Source: Rhodospirillaceae bacterium UBA4479 (GTDB taxonomy: Bacteria; Pseudomonadota; Alphaproteobacteria; Rhodospirillales; Casp-alpha2). From it: a stretch of DNA of 6,685 nt. Under the pieces are notes generated by a model. It was not told the DNA's origin, did not search any database, and was given only the letters and a program-made list of their open reading frames with translations. Numbering within the stretch: the stretch's first letter is position 1; every line of letters begins with the position of its first letter. The stretch is from positions 1-6,685 of the forward strand of contig DGNZ01000326.1 in NCBI GenBank assembly GCA_002389175.1, in the 5' to 3' direction. The position numbers and the translations under genes are program-made. This document shows positions 6,183 through 6,685 of this stretch, piece by piece.

Positions 6183-6208
6183 GTGCCTCATCAACAGGAG
6201 ATTTCAAC

Positions 6209-6445
6209 ATGGGAGGATTCTTTTCCCCACCATCTGTGCCGCCACTATCACCATCCCCGCCGCTCATCGATACGGGGGCCGAAGAACGCAAACGGCGGGT
6301 CGAAGCGATTGAACGCCGCCGCCGAGGCCGTGCGGGCACTGTTGTAACGTCTGAGCGTGGTGTGTTGGAGGATGCGTCATCTTCAAAGGCGTCATCCGCA
6401 CCCCCATCGGCGACTCTCCCCCTCAAAGATAAACTGGGAGACTGA
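6209..6445 (+). CDS. small phage protein preceding the portal gene (78 aa)
   Basis: The product starts with a proline/serine-rich stretch (residues 4-18, SPPSVPPLSPSPP), followed by a charged helix EERKRRVEAIERRRRGRAG (25-43), then TVVTSERGVL and a disordered Ser/Ala/Pro tail ending PLKDKLGD. Small proteins of this plan, with an RRRGRxxT-type core and an LG near the C-terminus, are common next to head-tail connector genes in podovirus-like phages; this is from memory and their role is uncharacterised. The ATG at 6209 has AGGAG eight bases upstream. The frame is open from a TTG at 6167, but that lies in the terminator. Its TGA overlaps an ATG of the next gene, which suggests translational coupling. 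Confidence 0.75.
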   Translation: MGGFFSPPSVPPLSPSPPLIDTGAEERKRRVEAIERRRRGRAGTVVTSERGVLEDASSSKASSAPPSATLPLKDKLGD

Positions 6446-6447
6446 TG

Positions 6448-6685
6448 ATGACAGAACCTCAAACCCATGATGCCGATCACTTGATCGCACGTTATCAACG
6501 CGCGAAGGATCGGCGCAGTCATTGGGAAGGTCATTGGCAGGAATGCTATGAATTCGCATTACCGCAACGCGAAGGAGCCATCACGGGGAGTACGCCCGGC
6601 GAAAAGAAAGGCACCCGGCTGTTTGATGCGACGGCCAGCGATGCGGTCGATCAACTATCAGCAAGCCTGTTATCAGAATTAACGC
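6448..6685 (+). CDS. head-to-tail connector (portal) protein, podovirus type, N-terminal part only
   Basis: Seventy-nine codons are present before the window ends; the family usually has over 500 residues. The reading begins MTEPQTHDADHLIARYQRAK. It contains RRSHWEGHWQECYEFALPQ (about 23-41), then GEKKGTRLFDATASDAVDQL (54-73) and SASLLSELT (74-82 counting loosely), the hallmark start of T7 gp8-like connectors: a W-containing helix, a short loop, then an (R)LFD-TA-DA-x-x-LAS-LLS-LT helix. Portals form the ring through which DNA enters the capsid and to which the tail attaches. GGGAG lies seven bases before ATG 6448; an ATG at 6445, overlapping the previous stop, is an equally possible start. 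Truncated by the window edge, not by mutation. Confidence 0.86.
   Translation, partial: MTEPQTHDADHLIARYQRAKDRRSHWEGHWQECYEFALPQREGAITGSTPGEKKGTRLFDATASDAVDQLSASLLSELT

Larger units (their letters stand above)
5980..6208. other. AT-rich junction between chromosomal genes and phage genes
   Basis: The 360 bp from 5849 to 6208 have no convincing gene. The first part holds the repeat at 5874-5979. The remainder begins very AT-rich (about 5980-6050) and contains an interrupted palindrome, a promoter and a hairpin-rich transcript ending in a terminator. The host-phage boundary probably lies between 5980 and 6022, because repeats of the chromosomal type stop there and a phage-style transcription unit starts. 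No tRNA, integrase or obvious attachment core was seen. Confidence 0.5.

Noticed and set aside
6154..6534. Minus-strand open frame of 126 codons across the phage genes
   Set aside because: It is antisense to the small phage protein and the portal start, both better supported, and it would cross the plus-strand terminator hairpin.

Overview
The window looks like chromosomal DNA of an alphaproteobacterium, probably of a Rhodospirillales-like marine or freshwater lineage. This rests on the plant/alphaproteobacterial type of glutamate-cysteine ligase, its pairing with rsmE and a divergent ubiA, and REP-like 'CGTCGTCCCGG...GATCTTG' palindromes. The genus is inference; no rRNA or species marker is present.

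Layout. Positions 1-503 are an accessory patch: a diverged second copy of the last 17 codons of gshA (26-79), a small AT-rich gene for a 78-residue membrane protein (78-314, minus), and a 107-bp paired palindromic repeat (388-494). Positions 504-2643 hold a minus-strand operon, rsmE then gshA. Across a 119-bp divergent gap with a perfect 14-bp palindrome lies ubiA (2763-3689, plus). A GFA-family zinc protein follows (3856-4314, plus, best start TTG). It converges at a 10-bp gap on an exported Sel1-repeat protein (4325-5047, minus), which is divergent from a TauE/SafE-type permease (5123-5848, plus). A second, decayed copy of the paired palindrome follows at 5874-5979.

From about 5980 the character changes to phage. 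An AT-rich segment carries a near-consensus sigma70-type promoter (TTGACT, 17 bp, TATGAT). It is followed by a predicted 126-nt structured RNA of three hairpins, the last a strong intrinsic terminator. Downstream come a small proline-rich/arginine-rich phage protein (6209-6445) and the start of a podovirus-type head-tail connector (portal), cut by the window end. The promoter, short terminated RNA and virion gene order resembles the lambda pR'-tR' late leader, where an antiterminator decides whether morphogenesis genes are read.

How the genes fit together: gshA makes the first intermediate of glutathione, and the nearby GFA-family gene belongs to a family with a proposed glutathione/formaldehyde link. 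ubiA serves ubiquinone synthesis and rsmE modifies 16S rRNA. These are housekeeping genes with repeats and a prophage edge around them. The most notable items are the phage leader RNA, the two REPIN-like elements with identical spacer length, and the duplicated gshA tail around a small insert.
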